Source: Balaenoptera acutorostrata (Eukaryota; Chordata; Mammalia; Artiodactyla; Balaenopteridae). Taken from it: a DNA stretch of 64,000 nt. The stretch is from positions 8,312,001 to 8,376,000 of the forward strand of contig NC_080079.1 in NCBI RefSeq assembly GCF_949987535.1, read 5' to 3'. This document shows, one piece after another, positions 34,011 to 44,679 of the stretch (position 1 is its first letter; the number at the start of each line of letters is the position of its first letter). Made by a program: the position numbers and the translations under genes. The notes beneath the pieces are model-generated. The model saw only the letters and a program-made list of their open reading frames with translations, had not been told where the DNA came from and searched no databases.

Positions 34011-34794
34011 AACTCTTACAGTCTAGAGGAGGAGTGAGACAGGAAAGTGAAAGATGGAAACAAGGCGTCTTAAGCGTGGTGGGTGAGGAGGTGCTGGGTT
34101 GGAGGAGCCCCCTGGAAACACACATAAGAGAGACTCGGGAGATGCCAATTTCGTGAGCTGTGTGCAGCGTACAAATATGTTGGCACAGGCAGAAGATTTC
34201 CAAAAGGATGTTTACAAATTAGAGTGTTTTTTGGATTTATGCGTTTCAGTTAAATTCACTCTGTTCTGTGAAATAATTCTTGAAGATGCTCTCTCTCTGT
34301 ACACTAATTAGCAATCAAAATGCTGACAAGTTTTGCAGATTTAGCAAAGGCTGGCAAAGATGGTCTTTGATTTACTGGAAAACAAAATTAATCAGTGTGT
34401 GAGATTCTTTCTAATAATCTCTGCTTAATGAGTTCTGGAAACTTGCCGAAGATCTAGCCAGGCATTCAAGCCTGTTTTCTCTCAGCTTTCCAAAAGTAGT
34501 TGATGTTTTTATGTGTTAGAAATTACGCTGAATTGAGAAAACTAGCCGGTGGATAGTACCCCAAATCTCTCCCTGCTAAAACTTTGTATGTGAAGTGGTA
34601 GGAAAAGTGCCAGATTTGGGGCTTAAATCTTCCTCCCACCCTTCTGTGGGCGGTGGGCTTCCTCAGGTCAGTGACCCTGCCAGCTGGGCTTGAGGTTACT
34701 GGCTCAAGTACAGTGCTGGGCTGTATACAGCAGGTGCTCATTGTCATGGGTTGAATGGATATATATTAGTGAATTACTATGGGAACTGAAACTT
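34011..34794. other. Mostly unique, AT-rich sequence
   Basis: A MIR/L2 scrap is possible at 34690-34775. No exon seen. Confidence 0.35.
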
Positions 34795-35880
34795 CTAACC
34801 TTTAATAAAATTTGTCAAGCTTACAGCAAAGTTGCAAACTTGTACCCTTCACCTAGATTCAATTGAACATTTTGCCATATTTGATTTCTTTCGTTCTATA
34901 AGATTGTATCTGTATTGATATCTCTACCTACTGTACATATATATGTACTGTATACACAATACACACACATGTATCATGTGGAAATAAATTCTGACTATTA
35001 TGACATTTCACACCTAAATCCTAACACTTCACTACAAATCTCCTGAGAATAAAGATGCTTTCTTATATCACAATACTTTTATTACAGTTAAAATAACAAT
35101 ATTATAATAATGATATTAACTGTATAATATTATTATATAGTTAAAATAACAATTATTTTAACTGTATAATAATATTATACAGTTAAAATAACAATTATTT
35201 TAACTGTAAAATAATATTATACAGTTAAAATAACAATTATTTTAACTGTAAAATATCCAGTCTATGCTCATATTTCCTCTTAGTTCTTCTAAGAATATGT
35301 TCCACAGCTTTTTTTTTTTTAAACCAGAATCTAGTTCAGACACACATATTGCATTCAGTTGTTTTGCCTCTAATTCTTCTAAATCTAGAATGGTCTCTCC
35401 ATTTGGTTTTTCTTTTCCAAGACATTCACTTTTGAAGTGTGCAGGCTAGTTGTCTTGTCGAGTGCCCCACGTCCTGGATTCGTCTGATTGTGTCCTTGTG
35501 GCCTTGATATGTTCTTCTAGCCTCTGCATTTCCTCTGCACTGGGAGTTAGTCTAGAGGCTTCGTTCGATTTCTTTGGTGAAATGCTGCTTGGTAGATGTA
35601 GTTGTAGGCATCAGAGAATTTCGCAGGCATCAGGAAGCCCACGGCATCAGACTGTGCCACTGGTGGCGATCTGATCACTTGGGTAAGGTGGCAACAGGGA
35701 GACGGCTCTGTGTTAAGACCACTTTTTCCTTAGTGATTAGCCATCCATGGGGTGGTACATTGGTATCGTGTGAATGTCTTGTTTCCAGCAACTTCTCACC
35801 AATGATTCTGGCCTGAATCCATGGCTGCATTGGGGTTTTGAAAGGGAGCCCTTCTGTTCCTATTGCATTCTAGAGCTGGG
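34795..35880. mobile_element. Ancient LINE-type remnant
   Basis: 'gtcaagcttacagcaaagttgcaaacttgtacccttcacctagattcaa', 'acacctaaatcctaacacttcactacaaatctcctgagaataaagatgctttcttatatcacaatac', 'tctagttcagacacacatattgcattcagttgttttgcctc' and 'tgatcacttgggtaaggtgg' follow the order of an old L1-class element. An AT array interrupts it at 35084-35254. Confidence 0.5.
35084..35254. repeat. AT-rich palindromic tandem array, 42-bp period
   Basis: Four units start at 35084, 35137, 35179 and 35221. Each of the last three holds a perfect 13-bp inverted repeat, ACAGTTAAAATAA / TTATTTTAACTGT (the second unit starts ATAG), around the loop CAA. The first unit is a longer variant with an 11-bp insert. Confidence 0.96.
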
Positions 35881-36400
35881 AATATCCCATAGGGAAGAGC
35901 TTCCCCGCCCCCAATCCCACCCACTTGAGAAAGTTCTCTCCCCTCTCTGAGCCACCTTTTCTCTGGGGAGATTAATCTCAGCTCTCAGAAATGTTGTGAG
36001 ACTCAGTAAGGCAAAGTAGTTTATAAACCGTAAAGTTCTGTATTTGCTTATGCAGAACAACTGGGGAGATGGTTACAGATGCAAGCTGATCAGGCTGACT
36101 ACTGCTGAGTGAGGAGCATTGGAAACTCATCACGTAATGAGTGTTGTTTGAATGAATGAAAGAGTACCCGAAACACAGGGGTTCCAGGGGAATAGCAACA
36201 AATTAACATGGGGAAAACTGCATTATAGCCGCACAAAATTGTACCCACTTGAAATTTAAAAAAATCTTGAATCTTACATTTTTTTGACCTTATTCCCTGG
36301 GCTCTTCTGAGCTCAGCAACTCTACCTATGATTAAGACAACTGGACCCACCTCTTGCTCTTCAGAAATCACTGCCTCTGGAGTTTCCAAAATGGGTAGAA
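35881..36400. other. Unique sequence
   Basis: Nothing recognised apart from a possible L2 tail scrap at 36115-36165. Confidence 0.35.
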
Positions 36401-36622
36401 CACTGGTTCTCAATCAGGGTCAGTTTTGCCCCCCGGGAGACGTTCGGCAAAGCCTGGACACATTTTTGGTTGTCATGATTGTGTGCGGGGGTGCAGGTGC
36501 TACTGTCACCTACTGGTTAGAGGCCGGGGATGCCGGTAAACATCGTATAGTGCACAGGACAGGCCCACAGTAAAGAAATATCTGCCCCCAAATGTCAAGA
36601 GTGTGCAGGCTGAGAAATCCTG
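36401..36622 (+). mobile_element. hAT-Charlie MITE
   Basis: Starts 'cactggttctcaatcagggtcagttttgccccccgggagacg' and ends 'gcaggctgagaaatcctgg', a full-length short non-autonomous hAT element with imperfect terminal inverted repeats. Confidence 0.82.
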
Positions 36623-36849
36623 GAATGGAACAAGATGGGGACAGGGGGAGACATTGCTTTTCTTGGTGGAAAAGAGCTGAGTGAAGGGGGAAGGCTTCTG
36701 TCAGCCATCACAATTTTCAGACCTCATTTCTTCCCTTTCAGCTCCTGGAATAGGCAGAAGGCAGGAATTTGCTTTCCTCCCCAGAGCTGGAAGCTGCCAC
36801 GAATTGTAACCCTTGGTTCTGAACTGCCATGCCTCCTAGGGTTCTTTTT

Positions 36850-37146
36850 TTTTTTTTTTTTTTTAATATTTATTTATTTATTTATGGCTGTGTTGGGTCT
36901 TCGTTTCTGTGCGAGGGCTTTCTCTAGTTGTGGCAAGTGGGGACACTCTTCATCGCGGTGCGCGGGCCTCTCACCATCGCGGCCTCTCTTATTGCGGAGC
37001 ACAGGCTCCAGACGCGCAGGCTCAGTAATTGTGGCTCACGGGCCCAGCTGCTCCGTGGCATGTGGGATCTTCCCAGACCAGGGCTCGAACCCGTGTCCCC
37101 TGCATTGGCAGGCAGATTCTCAACCACTGCGCCACCAGGGAAGCCC
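36850..37146 (-). mobile_element. CHR-type tRNA-derived SINE
   Basis: Minus-strand, essentially full-length. The A tail is the T run at 36846-36864; the B box (GGTTCGAGCC on minus) is at about 37084-37093; the tRNA-like head ends at 37146. Target duplication cctagggttcttttt at 36835-36849 and 37147-37161. Confidence 0.96.
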
Positions 37147-37161
37147 CCTAGGGTTCTTTTT

Positions 37162-38014
37162 ACCTCCCTAAGTATCTGTCTCTCCCTTCCTCACTCAGGC
37201 CGGCAATGGCACACATGGCTGTCTCTATCACCATCCCACAGGGCCCCTGAATTATTCAGCCCACGGGATGTTGGCATCCGAGCCTCTCTGGAGCCTGAAC
37301 TCATGCTCCTTTGTCAGTTGCCTTTACACAGTGTCTCGTGGGAAGGGTGGGCTGCCAGTCGTCTGTCTCCTGCACTGAGCATCCCTTAAGCTTATAAATT
37401 TGCTTTGGCTGTTGAGCCTAGCTGAGTTTTGTGTTTTTTGTGTTTGTTTTCCTATCAGTTGATGACATTATCCACTGTGGAGCAGTGGTTACCATTAGCG
37501 TCTTAGAGATTCTTCTCTTTAAAGACCTTTTTTTCCCCATATAAACAGAATTAAGAACTATCAGGCAGGCCAAACCTATAATGTGTAATGACTTTGAACT
37601 TTAGGTGATTTGTTTTATACAGTTATCTTGGGAAATTGGAACCTCATGAAAATGGGTGAAACCTGGAAGAGTTTGCTGTATTCTTCAACTGGTGGGCACT
37701 CTGTCTTATGTCTTTTTTCTACACTTGTTATTTTTCTTGTACTAAAATGGAAACATCTACTTTATCCCTGTCCAAACTAACCAGAGGTAGCTTTTAGAGG
37801 TAATTTTTTAACATTATAAATATAGTTGATTATCCACTGAAAGTTTGGAAAATATAGAAAAATAAAATGAAGTGGAAAATTACCAATAGCTCTTTTACCA
37901 AAAGAAGTCACTAAAATACTTTATTTTACTTTCATCTAACCTTTTCTCTAGGAATAGTATTTTTGAATGTAATTGGAATCATACGGTTTATGTAATTCTG
38001 CAACATAATTTTTT
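37162..38014. other. Unique to weakly LINE-like AT-rich sequence
   Basis: From about 37790 the text resembles an old LINE or LTR remnant ('ggaatcatacggtttatgtaattctgcaaca') and resumes after 39396. No gene seen. Confidence 0.35.
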
Positions 38015-38030
38015 AAAACATTAGGTCATA

Positions 38031-39230
38031 CATAAATCATACCAATGTTTTCTTAGGTCAGTCTCCCAAGGCAATAGAAATAAAAATGAAAATAAACAAA
38101 TGGGACCTAATCAAACTTACAAGCTTTTGCACAGCAAAGGAAAGCATAAAAAAAAAAAAAATGAAAAGCCAACCTACAGAGTGGGAGAAAATATTTGCAA
38201 GTGATGCAACGGACAAGGGCTTAAGTTTCAAAATATACAGACAGCTCATACAACTCGACAACAAACAAACAAACAAACAAAAATTGGGCAGAAGACTTAA
38301 AGAGACATTTCTCCAAAGAAGAAATATAGATGGCCAATAAGCACATGAAAATGTGCTCAACATCGCTAATTATTAGACAAATACAAATCAAAACTGCAAT
38401 GATGTACCACCTCACACAGGTCAGAATGGCCATCATTAAAAAGTCTACAAATAACAAATGCTAGAGAGGGTGTGGAGAAAAGGGAACCCTTCTACACTGT
38501 TGATGGGAATGTATATAAATTGTGCAGCCATTGTGGAAAACAGTATGGAGGTTCCTCAGAAAACTAAAAATAGAATTTCCATGTGATCCAGCCATCCCAC
38601 TCCTGGGCATATATCCAGACAAAACTATAATTCAAAAAGATACATGCACCCCTATGTTCATAGTGGCACTATTTAAAATAGCCAAGACATGGAAACAACC
38701 TAAATGTCCATCAACAGATGAACGGATAAAGAAGATATGGTAATATATGTACAATGCAATACTACTCAGCCATAAAAACACCGAAATAATACCATTTGCA
38801 GCAACATGGATGCAACTAGAGATTATCATACTAAGTGAAGTAACTTAGAAGGAGAAAGACAAATACCATATGATATCACTTATATGTGGAATCTAAAATA
38901 TGACACAAATGAACCTATCTATGAAACAGAAACGGAATCAGGGATGTAGAGAATAGATTGGTGGTTTCCAAGGGGGAGGAGGGTGGGAGAGGGTTGGATT
39001 GGGAGTTTTTGCATTAGCAGATGCAAACTGGTTTATGTAGAATGGATAAACAACAAGGTCCTACTGTATAGTACAGGGAACTATATTTAGTATCCTGTGA
39101 TAAACCATAATGGAAAAGAATATGAAAAAGAGTGTATATGTATGTATAACTAAGTCACTTTGCTGTACAGCAGTAATTAACACAACATTGTAATCCAACC
39201 ATACTTCAATAAAAAATGAATTTAAAAAAA
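38031..39230 (+). mobile_element. 5'-truncated L1 body
   Basis: Begins in the 3' third of ORF2 (compare 30165 onward of the intact element) directly after the target duplication. It shows frame breaks from an A run at 38150 and a (CAAA) expansion at 38262-38282, and ends with AATAAA at 39208-39213 and a short A run. An older subfamily than the full-length L1. Confidence 0.95.
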
Positions 39231-39362
39231 AGGATTGAGGATTTTGCAGGGTCAGAATGCACTGGACAACAGGCCTTTTGGCGGGGACCAAAAACACAGC
39301 CTAGACTCATCAGAATACTAGGTGGTCTTGAGGGGTTTACTGGAAAAATAAACTTTAAGTAG
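39231..39362 (+). other. Transduced flanking DNA of L1 source locus
   Basis: About 130 bp with no L1 similarity between the L1's own weak poly(A) end and a second poly(A) signal, all inside the target duplication. Inferred to come from downstream of the progenitor L1. Confidence 0.85.
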
Positions 39363-39528
39363 CACAAACAAACGAACAAAAAAACATTAGGTCATAGAAA
39401 AATTTCAAAGTTACTACAGTCCCTTTGTGAAATAATTTTGTGTTGTTCTTTATAAATTTACTTTTTAATTTATAGACTACTAATGATAAATTATATTGGT
39501 TTTAGATCTTTATTTCACTTTCATTTCT

Positions 39529-39835
39529 TTTTCTCTTTTTGAAAATAGATTTTTATTATTTATTTATTTTTGGCTGCATTGGGTCTTCACTGCTGCACAC
39601 GTGCTTTTCTCTAGTTGCGGTGAGCGGGGGCTACTCTTTGTTGTGGTGCGCGGGCTTCTCATTGCGGTGGCTTCTCTTGTCGTGGAGCACGGACTCTCGG
39701 CACGCAGGCTTCAGTAGTTCTAGTGCACGGGCTTAGTTGCTCCACGGCATGTGGGATCTTTCCGGACCAGGGCTTGAACCCGTGTCCCCTGCATTGGCAG
39801 GAGGATTCTTAACCACTGTGCCACCAAGGAAGTCC
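39529..39835 (-). mobile_element. CHR-type tRNA-derived SINE
   Basis: Minus-strand copy with an AT-rich tail at 39545-39570 and tRNA-like head at 39835. Flanked by near-identical duplications ttcactttcatttct (39514-39528) and ttcattttcatttct (39836-39850). About 130 bp downstream of the transducing L1. Confidence 0.95.
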
Positions 39836-39850
39836 TTCATTTTCATTTCT

Positions 39851-41090
39851 GATAAATATTTTTGCTACATGTAGGATGCTGGCTTGGCCATTTTTACCTT
39901 TGAGAACTTAAAAAATTTTTCAACTGTATTCTGGTCTCCATGGTTTCTGATGAGAAATCTACACTCATTCAGATTGTTGTTCCCTTATTTGTAGTATGTC
40001 ATTTTTCTCTAGTTGCTTTCAAGGTTTTTTTCTTTATCTTTGGTTTTCAGCAGTTTGACTATGATGTATTTTGCCATGATTTCCTTTGAGTTTATTTTGC
40101 CTGAGTTTTGCTGAGTTTCTTGAATCTGTAAATTTATGTTTTTTTAACCAAATTTGGGAATTAAAAAACATTATTGATTAAAAAAGTTTTTTTGCATCTT
40201 TCTGGGTCTCCAATGACATGAATACTGGACCTTTTGATGTTGTCCTAAAGGACTCCAAGACTTTTTTTTTTTTTCCCAATCTTTTTTCTCTCTATCACTG
40301 GATAATTTCTATTGATCTATCTTCAAATTACCTGACTCTTTGTCATCTCCATTCTGTTATTGTGCCCTCTACTGATTAAAAAAAATTTGGTTCTAGTACT
40401 TCATCTTTCACTTGGTTCTGTTTTATTGGTTCTATTTCTTTGTTGAGAACTTTAAACTTTCTGTTTGTTTCAAGAGTGTTCATCCTTCCTTCATACATGC
40501 TTTAAAGTCTTTGTCTAATACCTCCAACATCTGGGTCATCTTGTGGTTGGTATGTGTTGGTTGTCATTTCCCTTGAGAGTTGTTAGAGATCTGATTCTTT
40601 GTATGTTGAATAATTTTGGATTGTATCCTGAGGATTTTGAATACTATGTCATGAGACTCTGGGTGCTGTTAAAAGCCTCTGGTAAATGTTGATTTTTTTC
40701 TGTTTTAGCAGGCAACCAACCTGGTTAAGGTTAGACCACAAGTCTCCACCCATCTTCTGTGGGCTGCAGGTTCAATGCAGCTTAGTTTTCAAAGCCTCTG
40801 CAGTGCTGTTCAGATGTATTCTGCATATGCACCACACAGGGTCCAGTCTGGGACCTGGATAGTGGTCATCCTCTGGTTACGTTCTCAAAGCCTTGTCTAC
40901 ACTGCTTTGTGTCAGTTTGCACACATACACAGCTCAGAGGTGAGCCTGGGACTTCATACACAGATTGAACACTGGGATCTCTTTCTCCAGCGTTCTCCAT
41001 ATGTTCCAGCTCCCAGGGCCCCCGTCCTGGTGTTCTGGCTGGAAAGCTGGGGTTTTTAACTTCCTTGTGTTCTCACCCACTCCCCAGGAC
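39851..41090 (-). mobile_element. Decayed L1/HAL1 5' region (antisense)
   Basis: 'ctccatggtttctgatgagaaatct', 'gctttcaaggtttttttctttatctttggttttcagcagtttgactatgatg' and 'tttaaagtctttgtctaatacctccaacatctggg' are antisense words of the ORF1 and 5' part of old L1/HAL1 elements. Confident to about 40700, less so beyond. Confidence 0.75.
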
Positions 41091-42084
41091 TGGATCCACC
41101 GTGAGGGCAAAGCAGTTAGGAAGAAAAGACAGAGTTAACAGGCATCCTTCCCACTCACTCTTTGGACCACAGGGCCCCCTTTCCAAGTTCCGCTAGTCAG
41201 AGGAAATACTTCCCTCAGAATTTTAAGTGCTCAAATGGCTGCCGTGCCCACTGATGCTAAAAGATTATAGCTTCACAACTGGGGCTTGTTCAGGGCAGGG
41301 CTGGAAGAGGAAAAGGAGAAAAAAAATAGAACAAAATGGGGATTTCCCCCCCCACAATCTGTACTGCAGGGCCCGCCTTGCTGATTCTCTGCCCAGAAAG
41401 AGAGGATTTCTCTTGGAACTTATTCTGTTCACATCTGTTGCACGGTTCCAAGATTTGGCTGCCTTAGTGTCTAAGCCAGAAAATACAGGGGCAGGGGGGA
41501 CCCCAGGACATTCACTACCATGTCTGCATTTCTTCAAATTTTGATTTCTCTCTCCACTCTGATTATCATTATTTATTTGTAGAGTGTTCTGATAGCTATT
41601 TCATCTATTCTGTTGGAGTTTTTATTTATAATCAGTGGGAAAGATAGACTGGGTGTAACTCCCCTCCAGAATTGAAGCCTGTAAAGTTATTTTTCATGAC
41701 TGCATCATATCTCATCAAGCGCATATGTCATAATTCCTTGATATTTTCTCCTATTGGATTTTAGGTCATTTCTATTTGTTTTCATGATTATAAATAAGCT
41801 GCCATGAATATCTTTTTCTGTATTAAGAATTACTGTCCTTGAAGCATCAGCTCCTGCCCAAGAGTTTTCAGCCTGCAGGCCTGCCCTACAGAGTTCAGAT
41901 TTTTCAGCCCGCAAGATACATTTTATTTATTAGGAGATTATTGCCCAATAAATGAAAGGTATATACATGTTCTGAAAAATCTACTTCATGCAAAAATAAA
42001 GTTTAAAGAAGTGAGGAAAAAAGAATTATTGTCTTACAGTAGATATTTAAGATGGAATTACTGAGCCAAATAATATGAACATTT
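41091..42084. other. Mixed unique and old repeat sequence
   Basis: 41690-41835 looks like antisense L1 ORF2 end ('tttgttttcatgattataaataagctgccatgaatatc') and may be split from a piece at about 42012 by an unidentified 170-bp segment. No gene. Confidence 0.4.
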
Positions 42085-42241
42085 TTAGACCCTTGTGCTT
42101 CCTTCTGTCTGGAATGCTCTGCCCTATATTCCTGCAACTGGGTTCTACTTGTCATTCAATTCTCAGTTTAAATGTCACCTCCTCAGGGAGGCCGCTAATT
42201 CCTCCTCCACTTGCTGCATACTTTTTCTTTTCTCATTGTCC

Positions 42242-42648
42242 TTTTTTTAAATTGAAGTATAGTTGATGTACAATGTTTGAGGTGTACAACAAAGTGATTA
42301 AGTTTTATATATATATATATTCTTTATATATATATTATTTTTCAGATCCTTTTCCATTATAAGTTATTACAAGATAGTGAATATAGTTCCCTGTGCTATA
42401 TAGTCGGTCCTTGTTATTTACCTATTTTTTTTTTTTAATATTTAAAAATATTAGTTGCGTCATGCGGACTCTTAATTGTGGCATGCATGTGGGATCTAGT
42501 TCCTCAACTGTAGATCAAACCCCGGCCCCCTATATCTGGAGTGTGGAGTCTTACCCACTGGACCACCAGGGGAGTCCCTGTTTATCTATTTTATATGCAG
42601 TCATGTGTATCAGTTAATCCCAAATTCATAATTTATTGCCCCCCCCAC
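42242..42648 (-). mobile_element. L1 3' end (antisense), inserted in L2
   Basis: 'ttgaagtatagttgatgtacaatg', 'ccttttccattataagttattacaagatagtgaatatagttccctgtgctatatag', then after the SINE 'tttatctattttatatgcag ... gttaatcccaaattc'. Includes an (AT)n stretch at 42308-42342. Confidence 0.88.
42425..42578 (-). mobile_element. Short older tRNA-derived SINE, nested in L1
   Basis: Minus-strand element: T-run tail at 42425-42436, body 'catgtgggatctagttcctcaactgtagatcaaaccccgg', head 'ccactggaccaccaggggagtccc'. Flanked by approximate duplications tttacctatttt / tttatctatttt. It differs from the long CHR copies and is about 150 bp. Confidence 0.85.
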
Positions 42649-42879
42649 TACATATCTTGATAACATGGCCCTGTTTTAGTCTCTCCCTGGCTCAGATCTC
42701 TATATGAAGTTGTCCTATTCATTGATTGTTCAGTATGTGTTCCTAGTATAACGTCATCCCTTCCAGTGCAGGGATCTGTCTCTCTCACTCACGACTGTAT
42801 TCCCCAGCACACAGCATTGTACCTGCCATGTAGAAGATTTCAACACTTGTTGAACAAATGATATAGCACAATGTTTAAG

Positions 42880-43045
42880 CATGTGTGTTCTTAGCCTGAG
42901 TTTGCATCCTGGCTCAGACCTCAAAGGTTGTTGGGTGTAAATGACAGCGTATGAGAAGCTCAGTGTCTGGGGTCTGGTGAGCGTTCAGTGAATATTAGTG
43001 TTTACTGGGCTGCTTCAAATTGCTCCTTCTGTAAAATGGGGCAAG
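42880..43045 (-). mobile_element. MIR SINE (antisense, diverged)
   Basis: 'agcctgagtttgcatcctggctcagacc' through 'gctccttctgtaaaatggggcaagt' fits antisense MIR. Confidence 0.65.
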
Positions 43046-43724
43046 TAATTCTCCTTCCTTCTTCAATGTACAAAAAGAGGATGTCAGTGAGAGCATGTTC
43101 AGTTGTCAGGAAGGAAGGCGACATTCAAATCAGAGGCATGATGTCTGTTACTATGCGTACACAATAGCAAAAAAATTTCAAAGGGATTGTGAAGCCCAGT
43201 ACAGCCCTTTGCTAAGGGTGGCAGTTAAAATGAAGGTTCTGTCCGTGGGCTCTCTCCAACTCCCTGATGTCTTTGCAATGGTTCATTTTGAAGGAAAGTG
43301 TTGGGAAAATGTCCAGGCCGGGTGTAAGAAATGACTGTGTAATTTAATTATTTTAATAACATTAAAAATGTTAGTCACTGTAACTTTCCTTTCTGTGTCT
43401 GAGCACATCAAAGTGGATCCTTAATTAGAAATGGAATGAAGGATCCTTTCCACGGTCCTCTCTAGGGAGATGTTCCAAGGAGACGCACGAACATTCTGAA
43501 TATTTTGGCATCTGGTGATTGTGTAGATCTATTTCCACCTCCCACTCTCTCCAGCTCTGCCTCAAGCTCTTTCTGAATGTCTGTGCCTCCACCCAACCTC
43601 ACTCAATTTCAAGAAAGCCAGGCTCAGCCTCTCCTCCCCCCGCCTCTCCTTGCTTCCCTCCTGCCCCCTATCTTTCCATCTAAGTTATGGAAGGGACCCT
43701 TGCCATAACTTAGCCAGATCAAAC
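43046..43724. other. Unique sequence
   Basis: AT-rich in the middle, with no repeat or exon recognised. Confidence 0.4.
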
Positions 43725-43828
43725 CAACAAACATTAATTTGATGCCTACTGTATGCCAGGCTCTGAGCTGAGGGAGGAGTGAGATCCAAGGTCCCTTTCC
43801 TTGAGGAGTTTCTGAGTTAATGAGATCA

Positions 43829-43829
<1 letters not shown>
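43725..43829. mobile_element. Ancient repeat fragment (MIR/L2-like start)
   Basis: 'cattaatttgatgcctactgtatgccaggctctgagctg ... ccctttccttgaggagtttctga' resembles the start of the same ancient element seen at 44680. Confidence 0.5.

Positions 43830-43881
<52 letters not shown>
43830..43881 (+). repeat. (AC)26 microsatellite
   Basis: Uninterrupted AC dinucleotides; complementary to the TG array at 43999-44034. Confidence 0.97.
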
Positions 43882-43886
<5 letters not shown>

Positions 43887-43996
43887 GTTTAACAGTCAGA
43901 GAAAACTTAAGGCAGTTTGTGATAAAAGGCCAAAGTCAGCGCATAGAAACTCCCATGGGACTGTGGGTTGGAGCAGTGCCTGTCACTCCTGGCTGG

Positions 43997-43998
<2 letters not shown>

Positions 43999-44034
<36 letters not shown>
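43999..44034 (+). repeat. (TG)18 microsatellite
   Basis: Uninterrupted TG dinucleotides 117 bp after the AC array, forming an inverted pair. Confidence 0.97.
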
Positions 44035-44037
<3 letters not shown>

Positions 44038-44679
44038 GGAGGGGGGTGCATTGAACTGCCTGTCTTGAAGGCTTAGCTGTCTCAACCTAGAGCTGGATAT
44101 GGGATCCCAGGGGAACCCAGAGTCTTAGCTGGCTCACAGCTCGTCAGGACCCCTGCCCTCACCCCAGGGCTCCTTCTCCTCCTCTCCCTTCACCCCGCCA
44201 CCCCTGTCACACAAATAACACCACTTTGCCCCTTCCCCCCGGGTTGCAATTCCAGGCTCAACAGTGGCCAACATAATGCTCCCAGGGCTGGAAATGAGTG
44301 GTGGCTGAGATGGTCTCCCCTCTTGCAGTAATTTAATTTCCTCCCAAGGCAGAAAGTGCCCCGTCAAACTCCAAGCCTGAGAACAGAGCAAGCCTTACGC
44401 CAAGTGTCCTGGAATCCGCAAGTTTCCAGAGCTGATGCTGGTTTCCCAGAGGGCATGAATAGAGACTCTGGTCCAGGTGCTAGAGAGGACCCTGGTTTCA
44501 GGGGCAGAAACCTTCTCAAACCCAGGAGGGGGCTTTTCTGGGAGATTCTTGAAGTCTTCAGTGGAACTCCGGTGCTGGGGATGCACACCAGCTTCCAGAG
44601 CTCGAACATCTGGAGAACACTTTCTCCATCTCCTGTTGTCTTCTCTCAGCTTAGCTTTCGAAATCATACTCACTGAATG
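44035..44679. other. Unique sequence
   Basis: No repeat or exon recognised. Confidence 0.4.

Larger units (their letters stand above)
38015..39396 (+). mobile_element. L1 insertion with 3' transduction
   Basis: Perfect 16-bp duplication aaaacattaggtcata at 38015-38030 and 39381-39396 encloses the L1 body plus a non-L1 segment (39231-39362). The latter ends with its own AATAAA (39347-39352) and an A-rich tail (39364-39384). The bottom-strand nick is TTTT/AA, the ideal L1 endonuclease site. Confidence 0.92.
42085..42862 (+). mobile_element. L2 LINE 3' part, split by nested insertions
   Basis: Left part (42085-42241): 'cttctgtctggaatgctctgccc' and 'aatgtcacctcctcagggaggccgc'. Right part (about 42650-42862): 'gcagggatctgtctctctcactcacgactgtattccccagcacacagc' to 'gttgaacaaatg'. 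Together they are one L2 3' end interrupted by L1 and SINE. Confidence 0.82.

Noticed and set aside
37060..37146. tRNA-like A and B boxes on the minus strand
   Set aside because: They belong to the head of a CHR SINE; no cloverleaf or anticodon arm of a functional tRNA is preserved.
43624..44068. Frames containing runs of Cys-Val or Thr-His
   Set aside because: Translations of the CA/TG microsatellites.
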